From: an uncultured Clostridium sp.
GTDB taxonomy: Bacteria; Bacillota; Clostridia; TANB77; CAG-508
Direction: 5' to 3'
Assembly (NCBI GenBank): GCA_900553405.1
Contig: USDF01000007.1
Coordinates: forward strand, 1-42,876
DNA length: 42,876 bases
How positions within the stretch are numbered: the first letter of the stretch is position 1; each line of letters opens with the position of its first letter. The notes under the pieces are model-generated. The model was given only the letters and a program-made list of their open reading frames with translations. It was not told the origin of the DNA and did no database searches. The translations under genes were made by a program, and so were the position numbers. Positions 7,833 to 15,604 of this stretch are shown here, in pieces.

Positions 7833-8645
7833 ATGTGTAAATTTTCCATAATAATTCCGTGTTATAATGAAGAAAAAAATATACGTAGATGCTTAAATAG
7901 TATTTTCTGCCAAACATTAGATAAAAAAAAATATGAAGTTATAGTTATCGATGATGGAAGTCAAGATAATAGTATTAATATAATTAAGGAATTTGACATA
8001 AGATTATTTAATTCTAACAGACTTGGTGCTGGCGGAGCAAGAAATATTGGTATAAATAATGCAATAGGAGAATACATTATTCTTTTAGATGCAGATGATT
8101 ATTTATATAATAATGACGTTTTAGAAAAACTAGATAATAGATTAACTAATCAAGATGTTGTATTCGTTAAATATAAAAAAATATCTGGTAATACTGAGCA
8201 AATACTCGAAGAGAATAATTTGAACTCAATAGATGAACAAATATATAGTGCCAAGCATTTTTGTTGTACACTAAAATGTTTTAAAAGAAAACTTGCTAAA
8301 AATATAAAGTATAAAGAAATAAGCTATCATGAAGATATCTCATTTACAATGGAACTAATGTGCAAGGCAAAAACCTTATTATATTTTGATGAAATTTTAT
8401 ATGTATATTATAGAGAACAAAACACTTCAACAACTGACAATTATTCTGTAAAAAAAGCATTAGACTTTTTAACTCAAACATTAGAATACCTAAACCTTGC
8501 TGATAAATATAAAGATAAAAAAGATGCCTTAATCAAAAGAATAGAAAAAGAAGGATATATAGACAAAGTACAAAAATTAGAAGACTGGATCATAAATGAT
8601 AAGCCATATTCATATACAGAATATTTGTATAATAAAAAAAATTAA
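7833..8645 (+). CDS. Family 2 glycosyltransferase
   Basis: 270 aa with a GT-A fold. The N-terminus carries the family opening (FSIIIPCYNEEKNIRRCLNS), a nucleotide-binding DDGS at residues 40-43, GAGGARNIGI at 65-74 and the metal-binding LDADDY at 85-90. The C-terminal half is less conserved. It would transfer a sugar from a nucleotide-sugar donor to a cell-surface glycan or similar acceptor; neither donor nor acceptor can be predicted. It has an AGGAGG ribosome binding site, no membrane helix, and lies 16 bp ahead of a P-loop protein that is probably co-transcribed. Confidence 0.9.
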   Translation: MCKFSIIIPCYNEEKNIRRCLNSIFCQTLDKKKYEVIVIDDGSQDNSINIIKEFDIRLFNSNRLGAGGARNIGINNAIGEYIILLDADDYLYNNDVLEKLDNRLTNQDVVFVKYKKISGNTEQILEENNLNSIDEQIYSAKHFCCTLKCFKRKLAKNIKYKEISYHEDISFTMELMCKAKTLLYFDEILYVYYREQNTSTTDNYSVKKALDFLTQTLEYLNLADKYKDKKDALIKRIEKEGYIDKVQKLEDWIINDKPYSYTEYLYNKKN

Positions 8646-8661
8646 AGGATGGTACAGATAA

Positions 8662-9375
8662 ATGATTAAATACAAAATTAGATTATTGTTTTCAAAAAAA
8701 GATTATTTATACAACGTTGATAATTATGGAAAAACTTATAACTTACTTTTTATTACAGGACTTGTTGGAGCTGGAAAATCTACCATATCTAAAGAACTTT
8801 CAAATGAAAAAGAGATAACTATATTATCTCAAGACTGGTTGACCTGGAGTGAAGTATATTCAGATGATAAAATTGCAATGGATATTTTAAATAGATTTTA
8901 TAAAACATGTCCAAAAGCGCAAGAAGCAGCTATTAACAACTTATGGCATAAAGGATTATTGAGTGAATCGGAAAAAAATGAATTAAGAGTAAAATATAAT
9001 AAATTTTTGATAGACTACACCAAAAAAAATCCTAATAGATTGTATATAATTGAAGGAATAGATATTTATAAAGTAATAAATTTAGATGAAATTACTAATC
9101 GAGGAATTATAATTAAAGGTACCAGTGTTATTAAATGTTTTATTCAAAGATATAAAAGAGATAAAACAAATGATAATCAAAAGAATTTAATAAGTAAGAT
9201 TAAGTATTTACTTATGGTTATAGATCAGAGTAAAATTTTTTATTTTAGAGATAGAACAAAGCTCAATAAATTAATTAATAATATACATACATACCAAAAA
9301 AAGAGCATTGATTTTTCAATGCTCTTTTTTAATGATTTCTTTACGCTTGTGCTTCCTCTACTGGATAAACACTAA
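8662..9375 (+). CDS. P-loop NTPase / small-molecule kinase-like protein
   Basis: 237 aa. A Walker A motif GLVGAGKST lies at residues 33-41 after the strand LLFI. A second hydrophobic strand with an acidic end (LYIIEGIDIY) fits a Walker B or lid region of a small kinase, of the AAA_33/zeta-toxin/adenylylsulfate-kinase type. The substrate is unknown. The pairing with a glycosyltransferase suggests surface-polysaccharide or glycan modification. The last about 27 residues are read through the strong hairpin at 9296-9330 and overlap the convergent rpmA by 35 bp, so the C-terminus may have been extended by loss of an earlier stop. Confidence 0.75.
   Translation: MIKYKIRLLFSKKDYLYNVDNYGKTYNLLFITGLVGAGKSTISKELSNEKEITILSQDWLTWSEVYSDDKIAMDILNRFYKTCPKAQEAAINNLWHKGLLSESEKNELRVKYNKFLIDYTKKNPNRLYIIEGIDIYKVINLDEITNRGIIIKGTSVIKCFIQRYKRDKTNDNQKNLISKIKYLLMVIDQSKIFYFRDRTKLNKLINNIHTYQKKSIDFSMLFFNDFFTLVLPLLDKH
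9296..9330. terminator. Bidirectional terminator inside the kinase-like gene's 3' end
   Basis: AAAAAAGAGCATTGA and TTCAATGCTCTTTTTT form a near-perfect stem with A and T runs on the two sides. It serves rpmA (-) and the glycosyltransferase/kinase-like operon (+), yet lies before the plus-strand stop codon. Confidence 0.85.
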
Positions 9376-9610
9376 CTTGTTTTTTATCTTTTCCAAGTCT
9401 TTCAAATTTAACATTTCCATCTACTAATGCGAATAATGTGTCATCGCTTCCGATTCCAACGTTTGTTCCTGGATGGAATTTAGTTCCTCTTTGTCTTACT
9501 AGAATATTTCCAGCTAATACAAATTGACCATCTGCTCTTTTTAAACCAAGACGTTTTGATTCACTATCTCTACCGTTCTTAACACTACCTTGACCTTTCT
9601 TATGAGCCAT
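9341..9610 (-). CDS. rpmA: 50S ribosomal protein L27
   Basis: 89 aa. The mature L27 sequence starts directly (MAHKKGQGSVKNGRDSESKR) and includes GNILVRQRGTKFHPG and VGIGSDDTLFALVDG. L27 sits at the peptidyl transferase centre, and its N-terminus reaches the tRNA ends. Many Firmicutes make L27 with an N-terminal leader cleaved by the Prp protease. Here there is no such leader: an in-frame TGA lies three codons before the ATG, and the ribosome binding site AAGGGAGTGAG sits just upstream. It is encoded 56 bp after rplU, with no prp (ysxB) gene between. Confidence 0.97.
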   Translation of the reverse strand: MAHKKGQGSVKNGRDSESKRLGLKRADGQFVLAGNILVRQRGTKFHPGTNVGIGSDDTLFALVDGNVKFERLGKDKKQVSVYPVEEAQA

Positions 9611-9666
9611 GCTTTCTCACTCCCTTCGTGTTTTTTTATATATCCGTTTATAAATTTTGATTTAAA

Positions 9667-10089
9667 TTATGCTTCTACTTTTTCTGCTTTAGCTTCTGTT
9701 GCTTTTTTTGTTGTAGTTGCTTTTTTAGTTGTTGTTTCAGCTTTTGCTTCTGCTTTTTCTGTAGTAGCTTTTGCTGCTGGCATAGCTATTTTAGTAATTT
9801 CTACTTTTGTGAATGGTTGTCTATGTCCTTGTGTTCTTCTGTAGTTCTTTTTAGCTTTATATTTGTAAACTACTATTTTTTTACCTTTACCATGTTCAAC
9901 TACTTTTCCTTCTACTTTAATACCTTTAACATATGGAGCTCCAACTTCTACTTTTTTATCGTCAGATACTAAAACTACTTTATCAAAAGTAACTTTTTTT
10001 CCTTCTTCTGCGTCTAATTTTTCGAAGAATACTACATCTCCTTCTGCTACTTTGTATTGTTTTCCACAGCTTTCAATTATTGCGTACAT
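9667..10089 (-). CDS. rplU: 50S ribosomal protein L21 with low-complexity C-terminal tail
   Basis: 140 aa. Residues 1 to about 102 are a normal L21 (MYAIIESCGKQYKVAEGDVV; YKAKKNYRRTQGHRQPFTKV), an early-assembly 23S rRNA binder. Residues about 103-140 are a tail made almost only of Ala, Lys, Thr and Glu. L21 is usually about 103 aa, so the tail is an addition. Extended basic/acidic tails of this kind occur on some ribosomal proteins and are presumably solvent-exposed; no function is implied by the sequence. It has a GAGGAGG ribosome binding site and leads the rplU-rpmA operon. Confidence 0.95.
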   Translation of the reverse strand: MYAIIESCGKQYKVAEGDVVFFEKLDAEEGKKVTFDKVVLVSDDKKVEVGAPYVKGIKVEGKVVEHGKGKKIVVYKYKAKKNYRRTQGHRQPFTKVEITKIAMPAAKATTEKAEAKAETTTKKATTTKKATEAKAEKVEA

Positions 10090-10200
10090 TAATTGTACAC
10101 CTCCTCTTATATGTATACTCGCTAAGCATAAAATACTAGGCAGCTAATTATATAAATTAGCATTTCGTGCCCGACCCAGGCGGCTTACAGATACTAATTT
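10090..10200 (-). promoter_or_regulatory. Structured 5' leader of rplU (L21 leader-like)
   Basis: The minus-strand leader contains the GC-rich block GCCGCCTGGGTCGGGCACG (about 10165-10183), unusual in this AT-rich genome. It is followed by the hairpin GCTAATTTATATAATTAGC and a GCCTAG segment before the ribosome binding site. This placement and composition fit the known Firmicutes L21 leader, proposed to be an autoregulatory binding site. The call rests on recollection of the motif, not on a covariance-model hit. Confidence 0.6.
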
Positions 10201-10214
10201 TAACATATTCTACT

Positions 10215-10931
10215 TTATTTGTCAATCTTTTCTAGTTTAAAATTTAAATAATCTCCACTAATTAATTTTAAATTTATTCCTTCTACATTTCCTTCTATTG
10301 CATCTTTGTGTGATGCTCCATGTAAATGTCCATAATAACATCTTTTTACATTATATTTTTTCATTACATCTAAAAACTCTGAATTGTATGTATATTCATT
10401 TTTCATATATGTAGCAAGAACTGGTGGATAATGCATAATACAAATTATTTCTTTTTGTTCTCCATATTTTTCTATAGCACTTTTTAGAGATAATTCAAGT
10501 CTTGCCGCTTCTCTTTTTACCATTTTACGACTATTTTCTGTATCTAAAAGTGCCCATCCTCTTGTTCCTACTATAATTTTGTCTTCTATTAGAAAACTAT
10601 TATTATATATAAAATCTATATTATTAAAATTGTTTTCTTCTAAATATTTTTTCATAGATGTTACAGTTGTCCACCAATAATCATGATTTCCTTTTAGCAT
10701 AATTTTCTTTCCTGGAAGTGCACATAAATATTCAAAATCTTTATATGTATCTTCTAAATAAGTAGCCCATGAAAAATCACCAGCAAGAATTACTATATCT
10801 TCATTTTTTACTTTTTTATTCCAATCTTCCTTTATCTTTTCTGTATACCCTTGCCATCCATCACCAAATACATCCATTGGTTTATTAACTCCAAATGGCA
10901 AGTGTAAATCTCCCATTACATATATTGACAT
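10215..10931 (-). CDS. Calcineurin-like metallophosphoesterase
   Basis: 238 aa. The dinuclear-metal motifs are in order: GDLHLPFG (D-x-H), AGDFSWATY (G-D), MLKGNHDYWW (G-N-H-D), IMHYPP and YGHLHGAS (G-H-x-H). It is predicted to hydrolyse a phosphate mono- or diester in the cytoplasm; the substrate is unknown. An AAGGAGAG ribosome binding site sets the start. It is the last gene of a minus-strand run behind tsaD, tcdA and the TSCPD gene, from which it is separated by about 64 bp containing two copies of TACTGACACAA. Confidence 0.9.
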   Translation of the reverse strand: MSIYVMGDLHLPFGVNKPMDVFGDGWQGYTEKIKEDWNKKVKNEDIVILAGDFSWATYLEDTYKDFEYLCALPGKKIMLKGNHDYWWTTVTSMKKYLEENNFNNIDFIYNNSFLIEDKIIVGTRGWALLDTENSRKMVKREAARLELSLKSAIEKYGEQKEIICIMHYPPVLATYMKNEYTYNSEFLDVMKKYNVKRCYYGHLHGASHKDAIEGNVEGINLKLISGDYLNFKLEKIDK

Positions 10932-10995
10932 GTTCTCTCCTTGTGTCAGTAGTGATGTTCCTTATTAACACTTTTTGTGTCAGTATGGACACTCC

Positions 10996-11259
10996 TTACT
11001 CTTTATTATTATCTATTTTTTTATAATTTTCTAAAGCTTTTGCAACTTGATCTGGACAAGATGTTCCTTTGTCTCCACATTGAATTCCTTTTAATAGTTT
11101 AATTACTTCATCTACATTTCTATTTTGTACTAATTTTGAAACTCCTACTGTATTTCCAGGACATCCTCCTACTATTTTTAGATTTTTTATTATATCATTT
11201 TCTATTTCAATTATTATTTCTCTTGAACAAACTCCCTCTGGTCTATATCTATATTCCAT
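10996..11259 (-). CDS. TSCPD domain protein (TIGR03905-type)
   Basis: 87 aa from the ATG chosen here. A longer reading from an upstream TTG (to 11286) would place the AAGGAG ribosome binding site inside the coding region. The sequence YRPEGVCSREIIIEI, VGGCPGNTVGVSKLV and the C-terminal GTSCPDQVAKAL with the T/S-C-P-D signature are typical of the small TSCPD family, a domain also found at the C-terminus of B12-dependent ribonucleotide reductases. The conserved cysteines (GVCS, GGCPG, IQCG, TSCPD) suggest metal or redox chemistry, but no function is established. The ribosome binding site overlaps the tcdA stop codon, indicating coupling. Confidence 0.85.
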   Translation of the reverse strand: MEYRYRPEGVCSREIIIEIENDIIKNLKIVGGCPGNTVGVSKLVQNRNVDEVIKLLKGIQCGDKGTSCPDQVAKALENYKKIDNNKE

Positions 11260-11272
11260 TTTTTTCTTCTCC

Positions 11273-12031
11273 TTAATGTTTTCCAATAATATCTTTTATA
11301 ACTTCTCCTGCCATAGATAGTCCTACAACTGATGGCACAAATGATATACTTCCCGGAACTTGATTTCTTTCAGCACATTTTCTTTTTGTTCCCGGTGGAC
11401 ATATGCAATTTGTTTTACAACTACATTCCAACGTTTCATCTGGTTTTATTGGTTCTTCTTTTGAATAAATAACCTTTAAGCTATCTATATTCCTTTTTCT
11501 TAATTCCTTTCTCATTACTTTAGCAAGTGGACATATACTTGTTTTATATATATCTGTGACTTCAAATTCTAAAGGATTAAGTTTGTTTCCTGTACCCATT
11601 GATGAAATTACTGGAATATTCATTTTTTTGCACTGTGCTACAATTTCAATTTTTGCTGTAACTGTATCTACACAATCAACTACATATGATAAGCTTTCGT
11701 CTATAATTTTTGTTTCAGAATCTGGCATAAAAAATTCTTGATATGTTTCCACATTTGCTTTTGGATTTATTTCTAATATTCTTTCTTTCATCACATCTAC
11801 TTTATATTTTCCTATTGTTTTTCTTGTTGCAATTATTTGTCTATTTAAATTTGTTAAACAAATTTTATCATCATCTATTAATACAAAGTTTTCTACTCCC
11901 GCTCTTACTAATCCTTCTACTACAAATGAACCTACTCCACCTATTCCAAACACTGCAACTTTTGCTTTTTGTAATTTTTCTATTCCTTCTTTTCCTATTA
12001 ATAGTTCTGTTCTTGAAAATTGATTTAACAT
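11273..12031 (-). CDS. tcdA: tRNA threonylcarbamoyladenosine dehydratase TcdA
   Basis: 252 aa E1-like ThiF/MoeB-fold enzyme that uses ATP to cyclise t6A37 of tRNA to ct6A. Seen: the nucleotide-binding GIGGVGSFVVEGL (residues 30-42), a following DDD region (LIDDDKICLTNLNRQ), the DCVDTVTAK block, and a cysteine-rich stretch ECSCKTNCICPPGT with further cysteines. The subfamily ending GSISFVPSVVGLSMAGEVI is present. A GAGAGG ribosome binding site precedes the ATG. It lies directly downstream of tsaD, whose product makes its substrate modification. A generic ThiF-like enzyme is the alternative, but length and context favour TcdA. Confidence 0.9.
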   Translation of the reverse strand: MLNQFSRTELLIGKEGIEKLQKAKVAVFGIGGVGSFVVEGLVRAGVENFVLIDDDKICLTNLNRQIIATRKTIGKYKVDVMKERILEINPKANVETYQEFFMPDSETKIIDESLSYVVDCVDTVTAKIEIVAQCKKMNIPVISSMGTGNKLNPLEFEVTDIYKTSICPLAKVMRKELRKRNIDSLKVIYSKEEPIKPDETLECSCKTNCICPPGTKRKCAERNQVPGSISFVPSVVGLSMAGEVIKDIIGKH

Positions 12032-12081
12032 TTTATTTTCCTCTCAATTTTTATAATATTTATATTTCAAATCAACCATAT

Positions 12082-12112
12082 TTTGTGGTAATAAGGGGCG
12101 TCCCTATTGCCA
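12082..12112. repeat. GGGAC-type palindrome overlapping the tsaD stop
   Basis: TGTGGTAATAAGGGG and CCCTATTGCCACA form an imperfect 12-13 bp stem with a short loop around CGT. The tsaD stop codon (12104-12106) and its last three codons lie inside the palindrome. It shares GGGAC/GTCCC motifs with other intergenic palindromes in the window. Confidence 0.6.
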
Positions 12113-13099
12113 CATTTTTAAATTTGGTACTGCATTTAGTTCTAAATTTGATCTTACGCCATTTATATAATTATAGTATCCTGCTGATGCTATCATTGCT
12201 GCATTATCTGTACATAATATTGGCTCTGGATAATATATTTTCATTTTTTTATCTTCTTCTAGCTCATTAAATCTTTGTCTTATATAGCTATTTGCTGAAA
12301 CTCCTCCAGCTAGCACTATTGTATTTAATTTTAGTTGTTCACATGCTTTTAATGCATTTTCTACTAATACGTCTGTTACTGCTTTTTCAAAACTTGCTGC
12401 TAAATCTGCTTTATTAACATCTGGATTTTTGTGGTGTAAGTTTATTACTGCTGTTTTTATTCCACTAAAACTAAAATCTAAGTTTTCAAAATGTGTTTCT
12501 GGAAGTTTTATATTCGCTTCTCCTTCTTTTGCAAGCTTATCTATTTTTGGTCCTCCTGGATAACCAAGTCCTATTACTCTAGCTACTTTATCAAATGCTT
12601 CACCTATTGCGTCATCTCTAGTTTTTCCTAATATTTCAAATTCTTTGTAATCTTTTATATGTACTAAATGAGTATGTCCACCTGATACTACTAAAGCTAA
12701 AAATGGTGGCTTTAAATCTTTATGTGTTATGTAATTAGCTGCAATATGCCCTTCTATATGATTTGTTCCAACTAAAGGCTTGTTTGATGCATATGCAAGT
12801 GCTTTTGCATATGAAACTCCTACTAAAAGTGCTCCAACTAATCCTGGTCCATATGTGCAACTAATAGCATCTATTTCATCTAAGTTCATATTTGCTTCTT
12901 TTAGTGCTTTTTTGGTAACATTAGAAATAGCCTCTACGTGATTACGAGACGCTATTTCTGGTACTACTCCGCCAAATTTTTCATGAATTGGCACTTGTGA
13001 GCTTATTATATTAGATAAAACTTCTCTTCCATTTTTTACTACAGATACTGATGTTTCATCACAACTTGATTCTATTCCTAATATATATATATCCTTCAT
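12104..13099 (-). CDS. tsaD: tRNA N6-adenosine threonylcarbamoyltransferase TsaD
   Basis: 331 aa. TsaD transfers the threonylcarbamoyl group from TC-AMP to A37 of ANN-decoding tRNAs, working with TsaB and TsaE, which are not in this window. ASKHA-fold landmarks: GIESSCDETSVSVV (residues 8-21), the metal-binding NHIEGH (His114, His118), LALVVSGGHTHLV, GEAFDKVARVIGLGYPGGP and VLAGGVSANSYIR. An AGAAGGAAAG ribosome binding site precedes the ATG. The last residues (MWQ) are encoded inside a palindromic repeat, so the natural C-terminus may have been rewritten by that insertion. Confidence 0.97.
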   Translation of the reverse strand: MKDIYILGIESSCDETSVSVVKNGREVLSNIISSQVPIHEKFGGVVPEIASRNHVEAISNVTKKALKEANMNLDEIDAISCTYGPGLVGALLVGVSYAKALAYASNKPLVGTNHIEGHIAANYITHKDLKPPFLALVVSGGHTHLVHIKDYKEFEILGKTRDDAIGEAFDKVARVIGLGYPGGPKIDKLAKEGEANIKLPETHFENLDFSFSGIKTAVINLHHKNPDVNKADLAASFEKAVTDVLVENALKACEQLKLNTIVLAGGVSANSYIRQRFNELEEDKKMKIYYPEPILCTDNAAMIASAGYYNYINGVRSNLELNAVPNLKMWQ

Positions 13100-13173
13100 T
13101 TTCTTTCCTTCTCACATTTTTTATATTAATTTTTATAACTTCAGTTTGTGAATTGTATAATGTTTTTATATAT

Positions 13174-13911
13174 CTACATTCCAAATAAATGTCCTATTAA
13201 ACTTACTATTCCAGTATATACTGCACTTATAACTGGTGAGATAATTATTCCTGCTAAATCTGTAACCCACAATACTACAAATATAATATAAAATACTTGT
13301 GAATATCTTTCAAACAAATCCTTTACTTTATATGGTAAAAAGTGTTTTAATACTTTTGAACCATCTAATGGTGGAAGTGGTATTAAATTGAATACTCCTA
13401 ATCCAATATTAATTATAATTGTAGTTTGTATTAGAGTTAGTATTATTAATCCTACTTGAGTTAAACAAAAGGCTGTAGCAAATTTAACAATTATGAAATA
13501 TAAGAATGTAAATATAATTGCTAGTAATAAGTTCATTAATGGTCCTGCTATTGCAACAATTGCTTCGCCTTTTGACATGCTTATTGTTCTTTTGAAATTG
13601 CTTGGATTTATCTCTACTGGTTTTCCCCAACCAAATCCTGCGAATACGAGCATTAAAGACCCTACTGGATCTAAATGTGCTAATGGATTTAATGTTAGTC
13701 TTCCTTGTCTTCTTGGCGTGTCATCTCCTAATTTATCTGCTGCAAATGCATGTGCAAACTCATGAAATGTTATTGCTATTAGAACTGCTGGTAATGTCAA
13801 CACTAAGCTAAGTAACGCATTTGTGTCTGTCAAATATCTTCTTAATGAAAATATTACAATTATTGCAATTATAATATATAATGTTCTTTTATCCATTCCA
13901 AATCGAAACAT
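13174..13911 (-). CDS. Site-2 protease family (M50) membrane metalloprotease
   Basis: 245 aa from the ATG at 13911, which follows an AAAGAGG ribosome binding site; an in-frame ATG 36 bp upstream has none. The zinc-binding HEFAHAFAADKLGDDTPRR follows a first hydrophobic helix. The second metal ligand motif is in NLIPLPPLDGSKVL. Between and after them are about four further membrane helices. It is predicted to cleave substrates within the membrane. Short M50 proteins of this type lack a PDZ domain, unlike RseP, and their targets are mostly unknown. It is flanked by lysS and tsaD in the same orientation. Confidence 0.88.
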   Translation of the reverse strand: MFRFGMDKRTLYIIIAIIVIFSLRRYLTDTNALLSLVLTLPAVLIAITFHEFAHAFAADKLGDDTPRRQGRLTLNPLAHLDPVGSLMLVFAGFGWGKPVEINPSNFKRTISMSKGEAIVAIAGPLMNLLLAIIFTFLYFIIVKFATAFCLTQVGLIILTLIQTTIIINIGLGVFNLIPLPPLDGSKVLKHFLPYKVKDLFERYSQVFYIIFVVLWVTDLAGIIISPVISAVYTGIVSLIGHLFGM

Positions 13912-13965
13912 ATATTTAAAAACCTCTTTCTTTTTTACACCTATCATTTTATATTTTATAAATTA

Positions 13966-14000
13966 ATTACCCCAAAATAACTTGGTCCTTTTGGGGTAAT
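13966..14000. terminator. Hairpin just after lysS
   Basis: ATTACCCCAAAA and TTTTGGGGTAAT are perfectly complementary (12 bp) with an 11-nt loop containing GGACC. It ends 5 bp beyond the lysS stop. No long T-run follows on the minus strand, so termination is plausible but not certain; the plus strand has a short T-run (TTCTTTT). Confidence 0.6.
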
Positions 14001-14004
14001 TCTT

Positions 14005-15495
14005 TTAATTTAATGGTTTCATTGTTGGGAATAGTAATACATCTCTTATTGAAGCAGAGTCTGTAAGTAACATTACTAATCTATCAATTCCTATTCCTAG
14101 TCCACCTGTTGGAGGCATTCCATACTCTAAAGCTGTAACAAAGTCTTCATCCATCATGTTAGCTTCTTCATCTCCTGCATCTCTTGCTTCCATTTGTTTT
14201 TTGAATCTTTCATATTGGTCTATTGGATCATTTAATTCTGAATAAGCATTTCCATATTCTCTTGCTCCAATAAATACTTCAAAACGTTCTGTTAAACGTG
14301 GATCTGATGGTTTTCTTTTTGTAAGTGGTGAAACTTCTACTGGATAATCATATATAAATGTTGGTTGAATCAAAGTTTCTTCAACTTTTGCTTCAAATAC
14401 TTGATTTATTATTTCTCCTCTTGTTAATTTTAATTCATCTAATTCTACATGTAATTCTTCTGCTGCTTTTTTAGCTTCTTCATCAGTTTCAATTGTATTA
14501 AAATCTACTCCTGTTACTTCTTTTATAGAATCTATCATTGATATTCTTTTCCAAGCTGGTGTTAAATCTATTTCTGTTCCTTGATATGTTATTTTTGTTG
14601 TTCCAAGTACTTTTAAGGCTACTTTTGATATAATTTCTTCTGTTATATCCATCATATCATTGTAATCTTCATATGCTGAATATAATTCTATATTTGTAAA
14701 TTCTGGATTGTGTTTTATATCCATTCCTTCATTTCTAAACATTCTACCCATTTCATATACTTTATCAAATCCACCAACTATTAATCTTTTTAGATATAGT
14801 TCGTTAGCAATTCTTAAGTACATGTCCATATCTAAAGTATTATGATGTGTAATAAATGGTCTAGCTGCTGCTCCACCTGCTATTGTGTTTAATATAGGTG
14901 TTTCAACTTCTAAGTAACCTTTTTCGTTTAATATATTTTTAACTTCTTGTAATATTTGAATTCTTTTTAAGAATGTATCTTTTACTTCTGGATTCATTAT
15001 TAAATCTACATATCTTTGACGATAACGTAAATCTGTATCTTTTAATCCATGGAATTTTTCAGGAAGTGGTCTTAAAGATTTTGAAAGAAGTGTTACTTCT
15101 TTTGCATGTATTGAGATTTCTCCTGTTTTTGTTTTAAATACAAAACCTGTTATTCCTATAATGTCTCCTATATCATCTTCTTTAAAATGTTTATAGCTTT
15201 CTTCTCCTAATTCATTTATACTAACATAACTTTGAATTTTGCCATCTCCATCTTGTATATGGCAAAATGATGCTTTACCCATTATTCTTTTTGCCATTAA
15301 TCTTCCTGCTACAGTTACGTCTTTTCCTTCTAATTCCTCATAGTTTTCCACAATTTGTTTACTTGTGTGTGTACGATTAAATTTTGTTATTTCAAAAGGA
15401 TCTTTCCCTTCTTCTTTTAATTTAGCTAATTTATCTCTTCTAATTTGCATTAATTGATTCATATCTACTTCTGGTTCTTGATTTTGATTTTCCAT
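14005..15495 (-). CDS. lysS: Lysine--tRNA ligase (class II)
   Basis: 496 aa, full-length class II LysRS. An N-terminal OB-fold anticodon-binding domain lies at about residues 55-150 (KDVTVAGRLMAKRIMGKASF). The catalytic core contains motif 1 (LKDTDLRYRQRYVDLIMNPE...), motif 2 (FRNEGMDIKHNPEFTNIELY) and motif 3 (GGLGIGIDRLVMLLTDSASI) near the C-terminus. It charges tRNA-Lys in the cytoplasm. It lies upstream of the M50 protease gene. No T-box is visible in its short 5' region, unlike valS. Confidence 0.97.
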   Translation of the reverse strand: MENQNQEPEVDMNQLMQIRRDKLAKLKEEGKDPFEITKFNRTHTSKQIVENYEELEGKDVTVAGRLMAKRIMGKASFCHIQDGDGKIQSYVSINELGEESYKHFKEDDIGDIIGITGFVFKTKTGEISIHAKEVTLLSKSLRPLPEKFHGLKDTDLRYRQRYVDLIMNPEVKDTFLKRIQILQEVKNILNEKGYLEVETPILNTIAGGAAARPFITHHNTLDMDMYLRIANELYLKRLIVGGFDKVYEMGRMFRNEGMDIKHNPEFTNIELYSAYEDYNDMMDITEEIISKVALKVLGTTKITYQGTEIDLTPAWKRISMIDSIKEVTGVDFNTIETDEEAKKAAEELHVELDELKLTRGEIINQVFEAKVEETLIQPTFIYDYPVEVSPLTKRKPSDPRLTERFEVFIGAREYGNAYSELNDPIDQYERFKKQMEARDAGDEEANMMDEDFVTALEYGMPPTGGLGIGIDRLVMLLTDSASIRDVLLFPTMKPLN

Positions 15496-15604
15496 AGTTT
15501 AAACCTACCTTTTCTTTCATTTTTTACCATTATATTATATAGCATATTTTTCAAAATGTAAACCTTAATTTCAATAAAATTGAGGTAGCTTGTTTTTTCA
15601 TATT

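Noticed and set aside
10932..10995. TACTGACACAA direct repeat before the phosphoesterase as an operator
   Set aside because: Only two short copies, in a small intergenic gap within a co-directional gene run, with no promoter-like hexamers beside them.
11743..12270. Long plus-strand frame rich in Leu/Phe antisense to tcdA and tsaD
   Set aside because: It is the antisense of real coding sequence on both sides, with no ribosome binding site. Its composition is a by-product of AT-rich codons on the other strand.
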